This document shows positions 23,796 to 31,071 of a stretch of 38,006 bases of DNA, one piece after another (the stretch's first letter is position 1; every line of letters begins with the position of its first letter). The notes beneath the pieces were generated by a model, which saw only the letters and a program-made list of their open reading frames with translations, had not been told where the DNA came from and made no database searches. Source of the DNA: a virus. The stretch lies in IMG/VR virus record IMGVR_UViG_3300006876_000002, positions 1-38,006 of that record. One strand, given 5' to 3'. A program made the translations under genes and the position numbers.

Positions 23796-23948
23796 TTGTA
23801 CGCTCCGAGCGCGTGCCCGCCGCAGCCTGTCAAGGGCTGCGGCGGTGTCGCGTCTGGATAGGTCTTTGATTGCGTACCCGACTTGTTCTCTCAGGTGGGT
23901 GAGAGCGATGAGGCGGGCGGTGTGTTTGTCACGTTCGTCTTTGTACAT
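23733..23948 (-). CDS. hypothetical helical protein, 71 aa
   Basis: Start at 23948 (MYKDERDKHTARLIALTHLR) chosen for the GGGAG just upstream and to limit overlap with the previous gene. The protein is helical and rich in Arg and Ala, with a basic second half. It is the last gene of the long leftward operon and carries within its frame a perfect 11-bp hairpin at 23817-23845. Function unknown. Confidence 0.55.
   Translation of the reverse strand: MYKDERDKHTARLIALTHLREQVGYAIKDLSRRDTAAALDRLRRARARSVQLQSADAARKHGKQVANSHNN
23817..23845. terminator. perfect 11-bp hairpin at operon convergence
   Basis: CCGCCGCAGCC (23817-23827) pairs exactly with 23835-23845 across a 7-nt loop. It lies where the rightward late operon and leftward early operon meet, so a bidirectional terminator is likely even though it is inside the 71-aa leftward frame. 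There is no T-tract. Confidence 0.65.
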
Positions 23949-23964
23949 CAGCTCCCAGGAGCGT

Positions 23965-24495
23965 TCAGCACTGGGTGAAGGAGCCACGGAGCTTGAGCGG
24001 TGTCTTCGTGAGTGCTCGGGTCCCAAAGACGTAGTTCTCAGTGCTGCGAAGGTACTCCTTCTCGATCGCCCTAGAGTATGCCGACATGGTGTCGTCTAGC
24101 AGTTTGGTCCACTTGTCTTGAGGGACGACGGGGGGCTTACTGATGATGTCACCGAGGCCGCTAAACTCAGCCACCTTCTTGCGTGGCACCATGCTGATGT
24201 TGACGAACTTCTTGATGTGAGCGTCATAGGCGTCACGCACATTCAACTGCGGATCGGGCGCCATAGGGTTGAGCTTGCCCACACGCACCACACGGGTCTT
24301 CCCGTTATGTCCGTGGATCTTCTCCACAGCGTGCATCGACTCCCAACAGACAGACGATCTGTGATCGCCCACAAGCCATCGCATGACGACATGGCCGTCA
24401 GGGAACTCCATGCCAGCGGCGACAACGCCCTCGCCGCTGACGCCTGTCTCGTCTTCGTCTCGGACGAGTAGGAACACGCTGATCACTTGCCCCAC
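23965..24495 (-). CDS. hypothetical protein, 176 aa
   Basis: A soluble protein with a beta-rich first half (ISVFLLVRDEDETG, HVVMRWLVGDHRSS) and a helical second half (KLLDDTMSAYSRAIEKEYLR). One Cys each near the middle and the end. No motif I can name. It follows the 66-aa membrane gene with a short overlap (13 nt), so it belongs to the leftward operon. Confidence 0.6.
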   Translation of the reverse strand: MGQVISVFLLVRDEDETGVSGEGVVAAGMEFPDGHVVMRWLVGDHRSSVCWESMHAVEKIHGHNGKTRVVRVGKLNPMAPDPQLNVRDAYDAHIKKFVNISMVPRKKVAEFSGLGDIISKPPVVPQDKWTKLLDDTMSAYSRAIEKEYLRSTENYVFGTRALTKTPLKLRGSFTQC

Positions 24496-24683
24496 CTCTC
24501 ATCAGCGGCCTGGCAAAGACCAATAACCAACACGATCAGCATCGACACAGGCCACGACACAGACATCATCGTCTTGAACGACCGTCCCGCAGGCACGTGG
24601 GGGTGCACCAAGGGCAAACATCCGAGAAACGCATAGGTGACGCAGAGGCCAACGAAGTACAGGTGAACCTGGGCATAGGTCAT
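24483..24683 (-). CDS. small membrane protein, 66 aa
   Basis: ATG at 24683 (MTYAQVHLYFVGLCVTYAFL) gives two hydrophobic segments, about residues 8 to 25 and 43 to 58, separated by a Pro/Lys-containing loop. The start overlaps the stop of the upstream gene by 4 nt. Function unknown. Confidence 0.6.
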   Translation of the reverse strand: MTYAQVHLYFVGLCVTYAFLGCLPLVHPHVPAGRSFKTMMSVSWPVSMLIVLVIGLCQAADERWGK

Positions 24684-24895
24684 CGTCCCTTGTCCTCCAT
24701 GTACACGCCCTTGTGCGACATGACGTCTTCCACGTCGGGGTCCTCGCATTGGTACCCCGCCTCACTGATCGCCTCGGCCAGGCGGAACGTGATCGGGCTG
24801 TATCTCACCTCAGCGCAATGGACCGCTGCGTTGCTGTGGTCCAGGCCGTGGAAGTGGTAAAAGCAGTAGAACAAGAGGCTGGTGTCAACGCTCAT
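24680..24895 (-). CDS. hypothetical protein, 71 aa
   Basis: ATG at 24895 (MSVDTSLLFYCFYHFHGLDH). The sequence continues with AVHCAEVRYSPITFRLAEAI and an acidic tail. Two Cys and several His could bind metal, without a clear pattern. It overlaps both neighbours by 4 to 11 nt, placing it firmly in the leftward operon. Confidence 0.6.
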   Translation of the reverse strand: MSVDTSLLFYCFYHFHGLDHSNAAVHCAEVRYSPITFRLAEAISEAGYQCEDPDVEDVMSHKGVYMEDKGR

Positions 24896-25103
24896 CGTCG
24901 TAGAACACCTCATCCGCATACCACTCGTCCTCCTCAGGCCAATAGCCCTCAAGCGTGTCGCACAACCCGCCGCACTGCACCTTGCCAGGACGAACAACCT
25001 CAAGGTCACACTCGGGATCACACTTCGCCCAGTAGCTACCGAATGTGTCCGTGACGTACTCCGTGCCAGGCGTCTCGGTGTAGTCGATCATGACGGCGCT
25101 CAT
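24885..25103 (-). CDS. acidic Cys-containing protein, 72 aa
   Basis: Start at 25103 (MSAVMIDYTETPGTEYVTDT) overlaps the stop of the upstream gene by 4 nt. Cys residues occur as KCDPEC and QCGGLC, possibly a zinc site, and the C-terminus is an acidic aromatic tail (WPEEDEWYADEVFYDD). An acidic tail with a metal knuckle could mimic nucleic acid. No family recognised. Confidence 0.6.
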   Translation of the reverse strand: MSAVMIDYTETPGTEYVTDTFGSYWAKCDPECDLEVVRPGKVQCGGLCDTLEGYWPEEDEWYADEVFYDDER

Positions 25104-25417
25104 GACTCGTCCTGCTTCCCCGCCAACCACTCCTCCAGTTCGACAACGAGCTGTTCACCCGTGTCCTTGAGCAGCTGCTCACATTCCTCGGCCGTGACAC
25201 GCAGGTGACGGCGCCGTGAGTGATGGTCGGCAATCATCGAGGCCAGGTCGGCCATGACTCGGTTGCCGTGGGCGACGACCTGCTGTGCTCGGTCGATCAG
25301 CACCTCTAGTTCTTGCTCAGCGTCAGTAGCGGTACCAATGCTGGGTACCAAAGAGAGCAGCCTTTGCGATGAGCTGGGCTCTGGCGGTTCGGCTGCGGCC
25401 AATGCTGTGATGGTCAA
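25100..25417 (-). CDS. hypothetical helical protein, up to 105 aa
   Basis: The C-terminal 75 residues are clearly helical (TDAEQELEVLIDRAQQVVAH, RVTAEECEQLLKDTGEQLVV). The first 30 residues overlap the upstream gene by 95 nt, which is too long to be comfortable; a TTG start near residue 23 would reduce the overlap. The helical part suggests oligomerisation. Function unknown. Confidence 0.55.
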   Translation of the reverse strand: MTITALAAAEPPEPSSSQRLLSLVPSIGTATDAEQELEVLIDRAQQVVAHGNRVMADLASMIADHHSRRRHLRVTAEECEQLLKDTGEQLVVELEEWLAGKQDES

Positions 25418-25646
25418 TTGATCGTTCCTCGTCGTAGACGTACATGAGCGGCCATCGTTTCCTCTCTGGTAGTTCGGTGAGGAAGTAGACCGACCCGTTT
25501 AGTTCCAACCTCTTAGGTAGAGGTTCGCTCAGTCGATACTTGATGTAGTCGTATGGGCCACCTTTCAGCGGGAACTGCCACGACTTGCGTTGATGATCAG
25601 GGATCGGACACTTCTGTACGTTGCACACCCGTTTCGGGTTCATCAT
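25323..25646 (-). CDS. hypothetical protein, 107 aa
   Basis: The N-terminus holds VCNVQKCPIPDHQRK, two Cys and a His that could be part of a metal site, followed by a beta-like region (GSVYFLTELPERKRWPLMYV). It overlaps genes on both sides (50 and 95 nt). The start could be the GTG about 7 codons in. No family recognised. Confidence 0.5.
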   Translation of the reverse strand: MMNPKRVCNVQKCPIPDHQRKSWQFPLKGGPYDYIKYRLSEPLPKRLELNGSVYFLTELPERKRWPLMYVYDEERSIDHHSIGRSRTARAQLIAKAALFGTQHWYRY

Positions 25647-25812
25647 GTCGGGTACGCCACCACCCTTCGATATCGAGCAGAGCGTCCAGCACGTAGTCAG
25701 GTGCCCGCTCTCTGGTGGCCTCTTCGTTGAGGAACCTCAGGGCGTTGAGCGTGCCCAGTTCAATAGCACGAACTCGGCCAGGCTCCCGATGATGATTCCC
25801 AAGTAGAGACAT
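25597..25812 (-). CDS. hypothetical protein, 71 aa
   Basis: Helical N-terminal half (RVRAIELGTLNALRFLNEEA) and an acidic tail. It has no membrane segment or recognisable motif. It overlaps the next gene by 50 nt and lies 19 nt after the previous one in the leftward operon. Confidence 0.55.
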   Translation of the reverse strand: MSLLGNHHREPGRVRAIELGTLNALRFLNEEATRERAPDYVLDALLDIEGWWRTRHDEPETGVQRTEVSDP

Positions 25813-25831
25813 GCGGTACGGTCCTTGGGGA

Positions 25832-26086
25832 TCACGCCAACGAGAGTTGGCCTGGGACTTGCTTTGCCAGGAGCTTTGCTCGCGCTAGCTCCGACTCCGC
25901 CTGGTCCAGCACCTGGGCCAGCTTCTGTTCCCATTCCATCTCGTATTCCTCACGGCTGGGCGTCTTGTCACCAAAGAACGTTTCCTCTAGGTGCAGTAGC
26001 CGTGATGCGGTCAGGTTGTTGATGCCGACGCCCTGTTGTGCCAGGTCTTGCAGGCGTCGAGCGTTGGACTCCTTTAGATCACTCAC
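25832..26086 (-). CDS. coiled-coil hypothetical protein, 84 aa
   Basis: Strongly helical throughout (SNARRLQDLAQQGVGINNLT, then a Glu/Lys/Ala-rich coiled coil to residue 76). ATG overlaps the upstream stop by 4 nt. A structural or oligomerisation partner is plausible. No family recognised. Confidence 0.6.
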   Translation of the reverse strand: MSDLKESNARRLQDLAQQGVGINNLTASRLLHLEETFFGDKTPSREEYEMEWEQKLAQVLDQAESELARAKLLAKQVPGQLSLA

Positions 26087-26472
26087 GAGAACAAGCCGTC
26101 ACGCTTCGCTGCCTTGAGCGCTGCACGCCACGTCGGGGTGGCCTCTGTGTCGCCGTCGAAGAAGCCTTGAAGGCGGCCCAGCCACTCCGCCGTCGTGCTG
26201 CTCATATACCCCTTGTTGATGTACGGGTAGGCCACCCCGCTGTCACCGTACGCCTCAAAGGCACCGTTCCACTCGGGCGGGGGCATCTTCATTCGGTGAA
26301 GAACCTCACCGACAATGCAGCGGTGACCCTTGCTGTCGAGGTAGGTGCAGGTGCTGCCAGACATGGCATTGCGAGTGCCAGGCGCCGAGGTGGTGACGAT
26401 CTCTTCGACCAGTGCTTTCGCCCGCCCCAGTGATATGTATGATTGGGACATACCGTCACTGTTCCCATCCAT
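26083..26472 (-). CDS. hypothetical protein, 129 aa
   Basis: A soluble protein with a helical start (ISLGRAKALVEEIVTT), a central CTYLDSKGHRCIVGEVLHRM segment with two Cys and two His, and a C-terminal helical end (WRAALKAAKRDGLFS). It resembles small proteins in other actinophage early regions by eye, without a function. It overlaps the sigma-like gene by 17 nt, so the two are co-expressed. Confidence 0.6.
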   Translation of the reverse strand: MDGNSDGMSQSYISLGRAKALVEEIVTTSAPGTRNAMSGSTCTYLDSKGHRCIVGEVLHRMKMPPPEWNGAFEAYGDSGVAYPYINKGYMSSTTAEWLGRLQGFFDGDTEATPTWRAALKAAKRDGLFS

Positions 26473-26839
26473 GGTCTATATATGCAAACATGTCTGAGTT
26501 TGTTTGCAGATGTTCCCGCATCTTGCCCAGTGCGCGGTCACGTAGATGGGCAATCCATGTCTTGCCGTAACGGCCCTCGTAACGCGCAGCTATCTTCCTC
26601 AAGCTCACGTGCTCAAAGAAGTAGGCGTCAATGATTTCACGTTCGATTGGGTCGAGCTGGTCCCAAGCGTCATCGACCAGCTTTAGGACGGTTTCGCGAC
26701 GTGAGAGGATTTCCTCGTTTGATTCTTCTACCGCTTCCCCAGGCGGGGCACGCATCAGTGCCTCTAGTGCGGTGTTGGGTGTGTCGGTTGCTCGCATGTC
26801 GAGCGATGTTGGGGTTACGGAGATGACCTCTGTGCCCAT
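26456..26839 (-). CDS. sigma-70 region 4-like protein, 127 aa
   Basis: Residues about 65 to 113 match sigma region 4: LDPIEREIIDAYFFEHVSLR, then KIAARYEGRYGKTWIAHLRD and a final RALGKMREHL helix, that is, the helix-turn-helix that reads -35 elements. There is no region 2 to melt DNA, so it cannot be a complete sigma factor; it may act as an appropriator with host RNA polymerase. The N-terminal 50 residues are flexible and acidic. It lies late in the leftward early operon, the right place for a switch to late genes. An alternative is a simple HTH repressor. Confidence 0.7.
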   Translation of the reverse strand: MGTEVISVTPTSLDMRATDTPNTALEALMRAPPGEAVEESNEEILSRRETVLKLVDDAWDQLDPIEREIIDAYFFEHVSLRKIAARYEGRYGKTWIAHLRDRALGKMREHLQTNSDMFAYIDHGWEQ

Positions 26840-27273
26840 TCGGCGTCCAGTTCTTCTACGGGAATTGCCCAGTACGGGGTTCCCTCAGGGAAGTGGTCAA
26901 CGGACGCTGCGGCTACCGCGTCGGTGACCTGTTCGATTGTCATTGGTGGCAGCGTGTACCTGTTCTCTGGCGAATCCCAAATGAACAAGTAGGTTGGCAT
27001 TTCTTGGTTCCACTGCAACAGGGCGATGTGCTTCGCGACCTTGAGCTTGAGCACTCGCTCCGTGAAGACTGACGCAACCTCAATGAATCCATCACTGGTG
27101 ATGTAGTCGGGGCTAAACCTGATCTTCGGTGCAAGAGCTGCGACGCGAATCGGGGGGCGCCGCAGCCCGTACACCGCCCACCCCTTGGGGTAGACCTCTT
27201 CGAACACTGACTCGGCCTCGTCGCCCAGGGCGCCGAGCCGAGATGCGAAATCCTTGTCAGCGAACCTGGTCAC
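26815..27273 (-). CDS. possible PD-(D/E)XK-like nuclease, 152 aa
   Basis: The central region RFSPDYITSDGFIEVASVFT followed by RVLKLKVAKHIALLQWNQEM has a PD, then Glu after about 10 residues, then Lys-rich helix, as in PD-(D/E)XK nucleases found in actinophage early genes. The exact E-x-K is not clean, so the fold is uncertain. Neighbours are RusA resolvase and sigma-like protein, consistent with a DNA-processing role. Confidence 0.45.
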   Translation of the reverse strand: MTRFADKDFASRLGALGDEAESVFEEVYPKGWAVYGLRRPPIRVAALAPKIRFSPDYITSDGFIEVASVFTERVLKLKVAKHIALLQWNQEMPTYLFIWDSPENRYTLPPMTIEQVTDAVAAASVDHFPEGTPYWAIPVEELDAEWAQRSSP

Positions 27274-27622
27274 GTTCGCTGTCCGTTCCGAACATCACCG
27301 TCAGCGACTCAACCTGCTTGTCGTTTGAGTAGGCGACTCCTTGCAGTCCGTCCATGACTAGCTTTGCGTAGTTGTCTAGGTCGCCGTGCAGCCCTTGTCG
27401 TCCGCCTCCCGCATCCCACAGGGCAACGAATGTCTCACCTGGGAACAGACAGATGTGCATACCGACGGGGCCTTCAAACCGTGGACCTTCGTAGGCTGCT
27501 GCTAGCGACGCCTCGGCGTCGAGGGTGGCTTTAGGGGTGTAGAGCTTACGGCCACCGACCTTTCCGCTACGGGGCCGCTCCTTGACCTTTGGCTTTGCGT
27601 CATGCCAAAAGCTGTAGCGCAT
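27257..27622 (-). CDS. rusA: RusA-like Holliday junction resolvase
   Basis: A 121-aa protein of the RusA size. The conserved region HGDLDNYAKLVMDGLQGVAY, followed by SNDKQVESL, carries the catalytic Asp residues of RusA nucleases (D-x-D-N and later ND). RusA resolves branched DNA from replication and recombination, which is needed before packaging. ATG at 27622 overlaps the stop of a 35-aa membrane gene by one base. Placed with primase and helicase. Confidence 0.8.
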   Translation of the reverse strand: MRYSFWHDAKPKVKERPRSGKVGGRKLYTPKATLDAEASLAAAYEGPRFEGPVGMHICLFPGETFVALWDAGGGRQGLHGDLDNYAKLVMDGLQGVAYSNDKQVESLTVMFGTDSERDQVR

Positions 27623-27729
27623 CAGTGTCGGTCCCTGACGAACATGGCGGCCACCGATAGGCACACCACAGCGATACCAACCATGGCGAAGAACGCCCTG
27701 GTTGTTTCCCACATTGTGTATGCTGTCAT
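27622..27729 (-). CDS. 35-aa single-TM peptide between primase and rusA
   Basis: The frame MTAYTMWETTRAFFAMVGIA continues to a TM helix (about residues 13 to 30) and a basic end. Its start overlaps the primase stop and its stop overlaps the rusA start, each by one base (TGATG). This perfect fit at both ends strongly supports translation. A membrane peptide between replication genes is curious; function unknown. Confidence 0.6.
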   Translation of the reverse strand: MTAYTMWETTRAFFAMVGIAVVCLSVAAMFVRDRH

Positions 27730-28697
27730 CAGTACAGGGCGTCTCTCTCGGTAAGGACCTTGTTGACTATCTCAGCTATTCGGATATCAGCATCGCCTCT
27801 ATCGGTGTACTTTCCCCAATCAGCGTCTGCTTTATGCAATACATGAACTATTTCTTCTGGCTCATGTGTGCGGTCGCGAGCAATGCGACCACCCAGTGCA
27901 ACTAATGCAGATGACCTGTCTGCGTCTTTGGGTCCGTTGTCGAAGAGGCGACGGGCGTCTTTGCTCAGCTGTTCGATGAGTGCGTCGGTTGATTCGTAGC
28001 TCTCATCGATGACGTAGTTCACCTGCGGGGCATAAGCACGGTGCTTATACTGGGGCCTTGGCTTATACCTTGCGGCCAGGTCTTCTAGCATTGAGGGTTC
28101 GCATCGGTTGTCCCATGCGTCCATGACGAATGCCTGCACGGTGATCGGCATACCTGTGTCCTGGTCGATCATCACTCGGCGTTCGTCTGGTCCGTCGTTG
28201 CACAGTGCAGCTGGGTATGGGAGACGGACATAGTTGCCGACCTGGCCGTCATCTAGGTGGGTCTGCTTAGGGTTGATCTCCTTGGTTGGGGCGTCGCAGA
28301 ACTCGCAGGCGTACAGCAGCGCGTTGCGCATGATCTCAGGGAGCAGCCACTCTTTGCAGAAGACCCACACGTGATAGCCCTTGGACCGTGAGCGCTCCAC
28401 CCACGCTTTGATGTCGTGGTATTCGAGGAGGTAGGCGACGTTCTGCGCATGTTGACGTGAGGTCTCTTCGCCTTCGTCAAAGTCGATGCAGCCCCACTTG
28501 ACCTTCATGTCGCGAGGATCGATGGGATAGACACCGATGAATTCGATGCCAGAGAGGTGGTCGGTGGCTACGTCTATCCACCAGTCCCCTACCTCGACGC
28601 TGCCACCGTCCTCCGTGCCGAAGCGCTCCTGGTTGCCCTCGTAGAGGGCAGCGAAGAGGTCGATGACTAGTTCGTCATTGATCGCCGAAGTAGCCAT
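27729..28697 (-). CDS. AEP-superfamily DNA primase
   Basis: Residues near 75 to 130 show archaeo-eukaryotic primase motifs: CIDFD (catalytic Asp pair), RSRSKGYHVWVF (the sxH-like motif) and later VGNYVRLPYP. The family makes primers on single-stranded DNA, here probably for phage replication alongside the DnaB-like helicase. The start at 28697 is chosen for its GAAAGA ribosome-binding site; GTG at 28721 or ATG at 28718 would add 7 to 8 residues. The C-terminal 100 residues are helical and may bind the helicase. No DNA polymerase is encoded nearby, so elongation must use the host enzyme. Confidence 0.75.
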   Translation of the reverse strand: MATSAINDELVIDLFAALYEGNQERFGTEDGGSVEVGDWWIDVATDHLSGIEFIGVYPIDPRDMKVKWGCIDFDEGEETSRQHAQNVAYLLEYHDIKAWVERSRSKGYHVWVFCKEWLLPEIMRNALLYACEFCDAPTKEINPKQTHLDDGQVGNYVRLPYPAALCNDGPDERRVMIDQDTGMPITVQAFVMDAWDNRCEPSMLEDLAARYKPRPQYKHRAYAPQVNYVIDESYESTDALIEQLSKDARRLFDNGPKDADRSSALVALGGRIARDRTHEPEEIVHVLHKADADWGKYTDRGDADIRIAEIVNKVLTERDALY

Positions 28698-29019
28698 CGG
28701 TCTTTCGGCAACAGCCATCACAACCGTGCACGCTCCACTCGCCCGTGGGGTTGGTGAGCATCAGGTAGTCGAGGCAGTCGGGGTCAGGGTGGCCGACGCC
28801 GTGACGGCAAATGCGTTCCATCAGCGGGGCTCGGTCGGCACGGAAGTGGAGTCGCCACATGGTCATGTGGTGCGGGCTCGGCTTATGGATGCAGCAGTGA
28901 CGGCCGGCGCAGTCCTTGTAGCTGTGGTGCTGGATACGTTGCCCAGTACCCGTATACGAGTACTCGTACTGTTCGTCTTCGATCAGGTCTTTGACGGTGG
29001 TTTCAATCGTTGCAGACAT
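28675..29019 (-). CDS. Cys/His-rich protein, 114 aa, actinophage type
   Basis: The central block CAGRHCCIHKPSPHHM, then MERICRHGVGHPDPDCLDYL and GCDGCC, is rich in Cys and His and predicts one or two zinc sites. I recall similar proteins (HPDPD motif) from many actinobacteriophages, where they have no known function. It overlaps the primase start, so the two are translated together; this may mean a role at the fork. Confidence 0.65.
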   Translation of the reverse strand: MSATIETTVKDLIEDEQYEYSYTGTGQRIQHHSYKDCAGRHCCIHKPSPHHMTMWRLHFRADRAPLMERICRHGVGHPDPDCLDYLMLTNPTGEWSVHGCDGCCRKTDGYFGDQ

Positions 29020-29152
29020 AGATCACCGTCTTTCCTGTTGGGATGTACATGGGGTCTTCGCAGCTCTCGCCGTTGGCTACAGCAAGGATGACGATGCCAA
29101 CGACGATAAGGAGGAACGACACCAGCGCGATGAGCAGAGGGCGGTCCATCAT
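29003..29152 (-). CDS. 49-aa single-TM protein
   Basis: The frame MMDRPLLIALVSFLLIVVGI has one TM helix (about 5 to 27) and a short outer tail with two Cys (ESCEDP, VYVCND-type end) that could form a disulphide. ATG overlaps the upstream stop by 4 nt, supporting translation. Function unknown. Confidence 0.58.
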   Translation of the reverse strand: MMDRPLLIALVSFLLIVVGIVILAVANGESCEDPMYIPTGKTVIYVCND

Positions 29153-29547
29153 GCGACCTTCTCGATCACATACGTAGGCACCTTCGCCCCGATGGCTCGT
29201 TGCACCATGTCATTGGTTCCCCTCGACTCAGCGAGGGGCTTGTCAACGATGGCAATAACCACGTGCGGTTCGGTCACCGCCAGCATCAGGCCGTTACGGA
29301 TGGGGCCAGCGGCGTTGCCATGGGTTTCCCAGTCGGCACGGAATCGGGTAGCTGCGGGGAGATCAGACGCTTCTACAGCGTCGTCTATGAGCTGGTCGGT
29401 GCCTGTGGGGCAGGCGCCATGGAAGACATGGATGGGTTCACCGAATTTGTGATAGTTGTAGGTCAGTCCTTCGATGAGGGTTCCTGTTAGGTCGAAAGCG
29501 TGCGGCGGTTCCTTGTAGGTGCGGCTGCCGCAGAAGATGATCCTCAC
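29149..29547 (-). CDS. SLOG-family (YspA / DUF2493-like) protein, 132 aa
   Basis: The motifs MRIIFCGSRTY, HGACPTGTDQLIDDA and NAAGPIRNGLML are those of small SLOG-superfamily proteins of the YspA/DUF2493 type. They have a Rossmann-like fold and are thought to bind nucleotides or nucleotide-derived signals. They are common in actinophages with no settled function; roles in nucleotide metabolism or in sensing host defence signals have been proposed for SLOG domains. MazG-like enzyme in the same operon fits nucleotide handling. Confidence 0.78.
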   Translation of the reverse strand: MRIIFCGSRTYKEPPHAFDLTGTLIEGLTYNYHKFGEPIHVFHGACPTGTDQLIDDAVEASDLPAATRFRADWETHGNAAGPIRNGLMLAVTEPHVVIAIVDKPLAESRGTNDMVQRAIGAKVPTYVIEKVA

Positions 29548-29780
29548 GTGACTTCCTCGTACATGACGTCATGTATTGCAGGGTCAATCGGGTAGGGGTA
29601 GCCGTCAGGGTCGACTGCAAGCCACCCGTCGCGGCGCTCTAGAGTGCCCTCTCGGGTTTCCACCATGAACGGTCCCTTGACCTGGAACATGCGGGTGGCA
29701 CGCGTCTTGCGGAACCGACGCCAACCCTCCCAGTCCCTGGGAGGTACGTTGTCTTTGGTGTAGATCATCATTGTCGTCAT
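29544..29780 (-). CDS. small PGDYG-type hypothetical protein, 78 aa
   Basis: Residues FQVKGPFMVETREGTLERRD and DGWLAVDPDGYPYPID resemble a small beta domain seen in phage and bacterial proteins next to SLOG proteins (PGDYG-type). It overlaps genes on both sides by 4 nt. The link to the following SLOG gene suggests a shared pathway. Function unknown. Confidence 0.58.
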   Translation of the reverse strand: MTTMMIYTKDNVPPRDWEGWRRFRKTRATRMFQVKGPFMVETREGTLERRDGWLAVDPDGYPYPIDPAIHDVMYEEVT

Positions 29781-30727
29781 GACGCTTTCCTCAAGTCATC
29801 CGCCCGCTTCGGACGGATACGACCAGTAGCCCCATCGAAGAACAGGTCAACAGTGGTCGTCTCACCACGCTTGTTCTTGCACAATGACAACGTGATGGTG
29901 TTCTTGTACTCCTCACGGGCACGTTGCGGTAGCGACTCGTTGTCATAACGCTGGACAACTTCGACCATGAACGTTGCTTCGTTCTGGCCGCCGTACAACA
30001 TGCCGTGAATCCCACGCAGCCTTCCGCGAAACTCTTGACTCTTTGCTGACTGCTGGATGCACATGATTGGCAGTCGCTCGATCTTCCCGAACGCCTTGAG
30101 TCCTTTGGCGGCTGCGGCCTCGTCCGTGAACCCTGGGATTGAACCGAGGTAGTCGATCATCACTATGTCGATCTCTCGTTGACGGACATCCTCCAGCTTG
30201 TGTCGGATCTCAGCCAACGTCTTGAGCGACAGAGCTGTGTCGATAATTGATAGGTGCGGGAACTCCTTGGTAGCGGCTTTGCGCAGCAACTTGACCGCTT
30301 CGTTGTCTTTCGCTTTGATGCGATCCTCAAACTCGGTACGGCGGATACCGTGCTTGATGCACAGCAGCTTTACCAACACATCCTCGGCCACTTCGTCGGG
30401 AGTCAGGTACAGGATGTGCTTGTCTCTGTTGTGCACCACCGATTGCAGCATGACCCACGTCTTGCCCTGTTGCACCTGCCCAAAGATGAAACACAAGTCA
30501 CCCTTGCCTGTGCCCCGCATCATGACATCGATTTCGTGGATACCGAGCATGATTCTGTTCGACGGGTTCTGAATATATTCGACATAGTTATCGGCTACAT
30601 CGCTGAGGGGTCGTATCTGCGGTACGAGCTGCTTGAGTTGCGCGGCGGAAGCTTTCGCCTCCGCCGCGTCTCGTTGCGCGATCCGCTCCCTGATCTCTTC
30701 GACATCGGGGAGGGTCGCTACCGTCAC
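29777..30727 (-). CDS. DnaB-like replicative helicase
   Basis: A 316-aa RecA-fold ATPase. Walker A is GQVQQGKTWV (after IMLGIHEIDVMMRGTGKGDL), Walker B is DIVMIDYL, followed by a Gln-containing sensor region (MCIQQSAKSQEF) and an Arg-finger part near KNKRGETT. The N-terminal 60 residues are helical. It is shorter than bacterial DnaB (about 450 aa) and lacks the full N-terminal domain. GTG start at 30727, 2 nt after the preceding TAG. With the AEP primase it forms the phage replisome core. Confidence 0.78.
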   Translation of the reverse strand: MTVATLPDVEEIRERIAQRDAAEAKASAAQLKQLVPQIRPLSDVADNYVEYIQNPSNRIMLGIHEIDVMMRGTGKGDLCFIFGQVQQGKTWVMLQSVVHNRDKHILYLTPDEVAEDVLVKLLCIKHGIRRTEFEDRIKAKDNEAVKLLRKAATKEFPHLSIIDTALSLKTLAEIRHKLEDVRQREIDIVMIDYLGSIPGFTDEAAAAKGLKAFGKIERLPIMCIQQSAKSQEFRGRLRGIHGMLYGGQNEATFMVEVVQRYDNESLPQRAREEYKNTITLSLCKNKRGETTTVDLFFDGATGRIRPKRADDLRKAS

Positions 30728-30729
30728 GC

Positions 30730-31071
30730 CTAGACCAGCTCCTCGATGATGTCGACCAGGCGGCGGACGAGGGCACGCTCCTGCGACAGGAGCGCCTCGG
30801 TGTCCCACAGGCGGTCGCGCAGATCGTCTTGGGCAAGCTGCCGGTCCATCTCGGCAATCATCAAGTCTTGGTCGGTGGGCTCCCGACCGAGGAAGCGGTC
30901 AACACCAGCGGGCTCATCCTCGAAAGGCACACCGCCGAAGTCGTCCAGGGTCGTGAGAAGAAGATCCCACTCATCGTTGGTGAAGTTGACGAACTTGCCG
31001 CCGTTCTCGTACTTGAAATGGAGAGCGACGCGGTCCTTGTCAGCAGTTGACAGGCGCTCAAGGATGGTCAC
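30730..31071 (-). CDS. hypothetical protein, 113 aa
   Basis: GTG start at 31071 (TILERLSTADKDRVALHFKY) overlapping the previous stop by 4 nt. The first half (KFVNFTNDEWDLLLTTLDDF) looks globular and the second is a charged coiled coil (DLMIAEMDRQLAQDDLRDRL). Immediately upstream of the helicase, so a helicase loader or partner is possible but only by position. Confidence 0.6.
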   Translation of the reverse strand: MTILERLSTADKDRVALHFKYENGGKFVNFTNDEWDLLLTTLDDFGGVPFEDEPAGVDRFLGREPTDQDLMIAEMDRQLAQDDLRDRLWDTEALLSQERALVRRLVDIIEELV

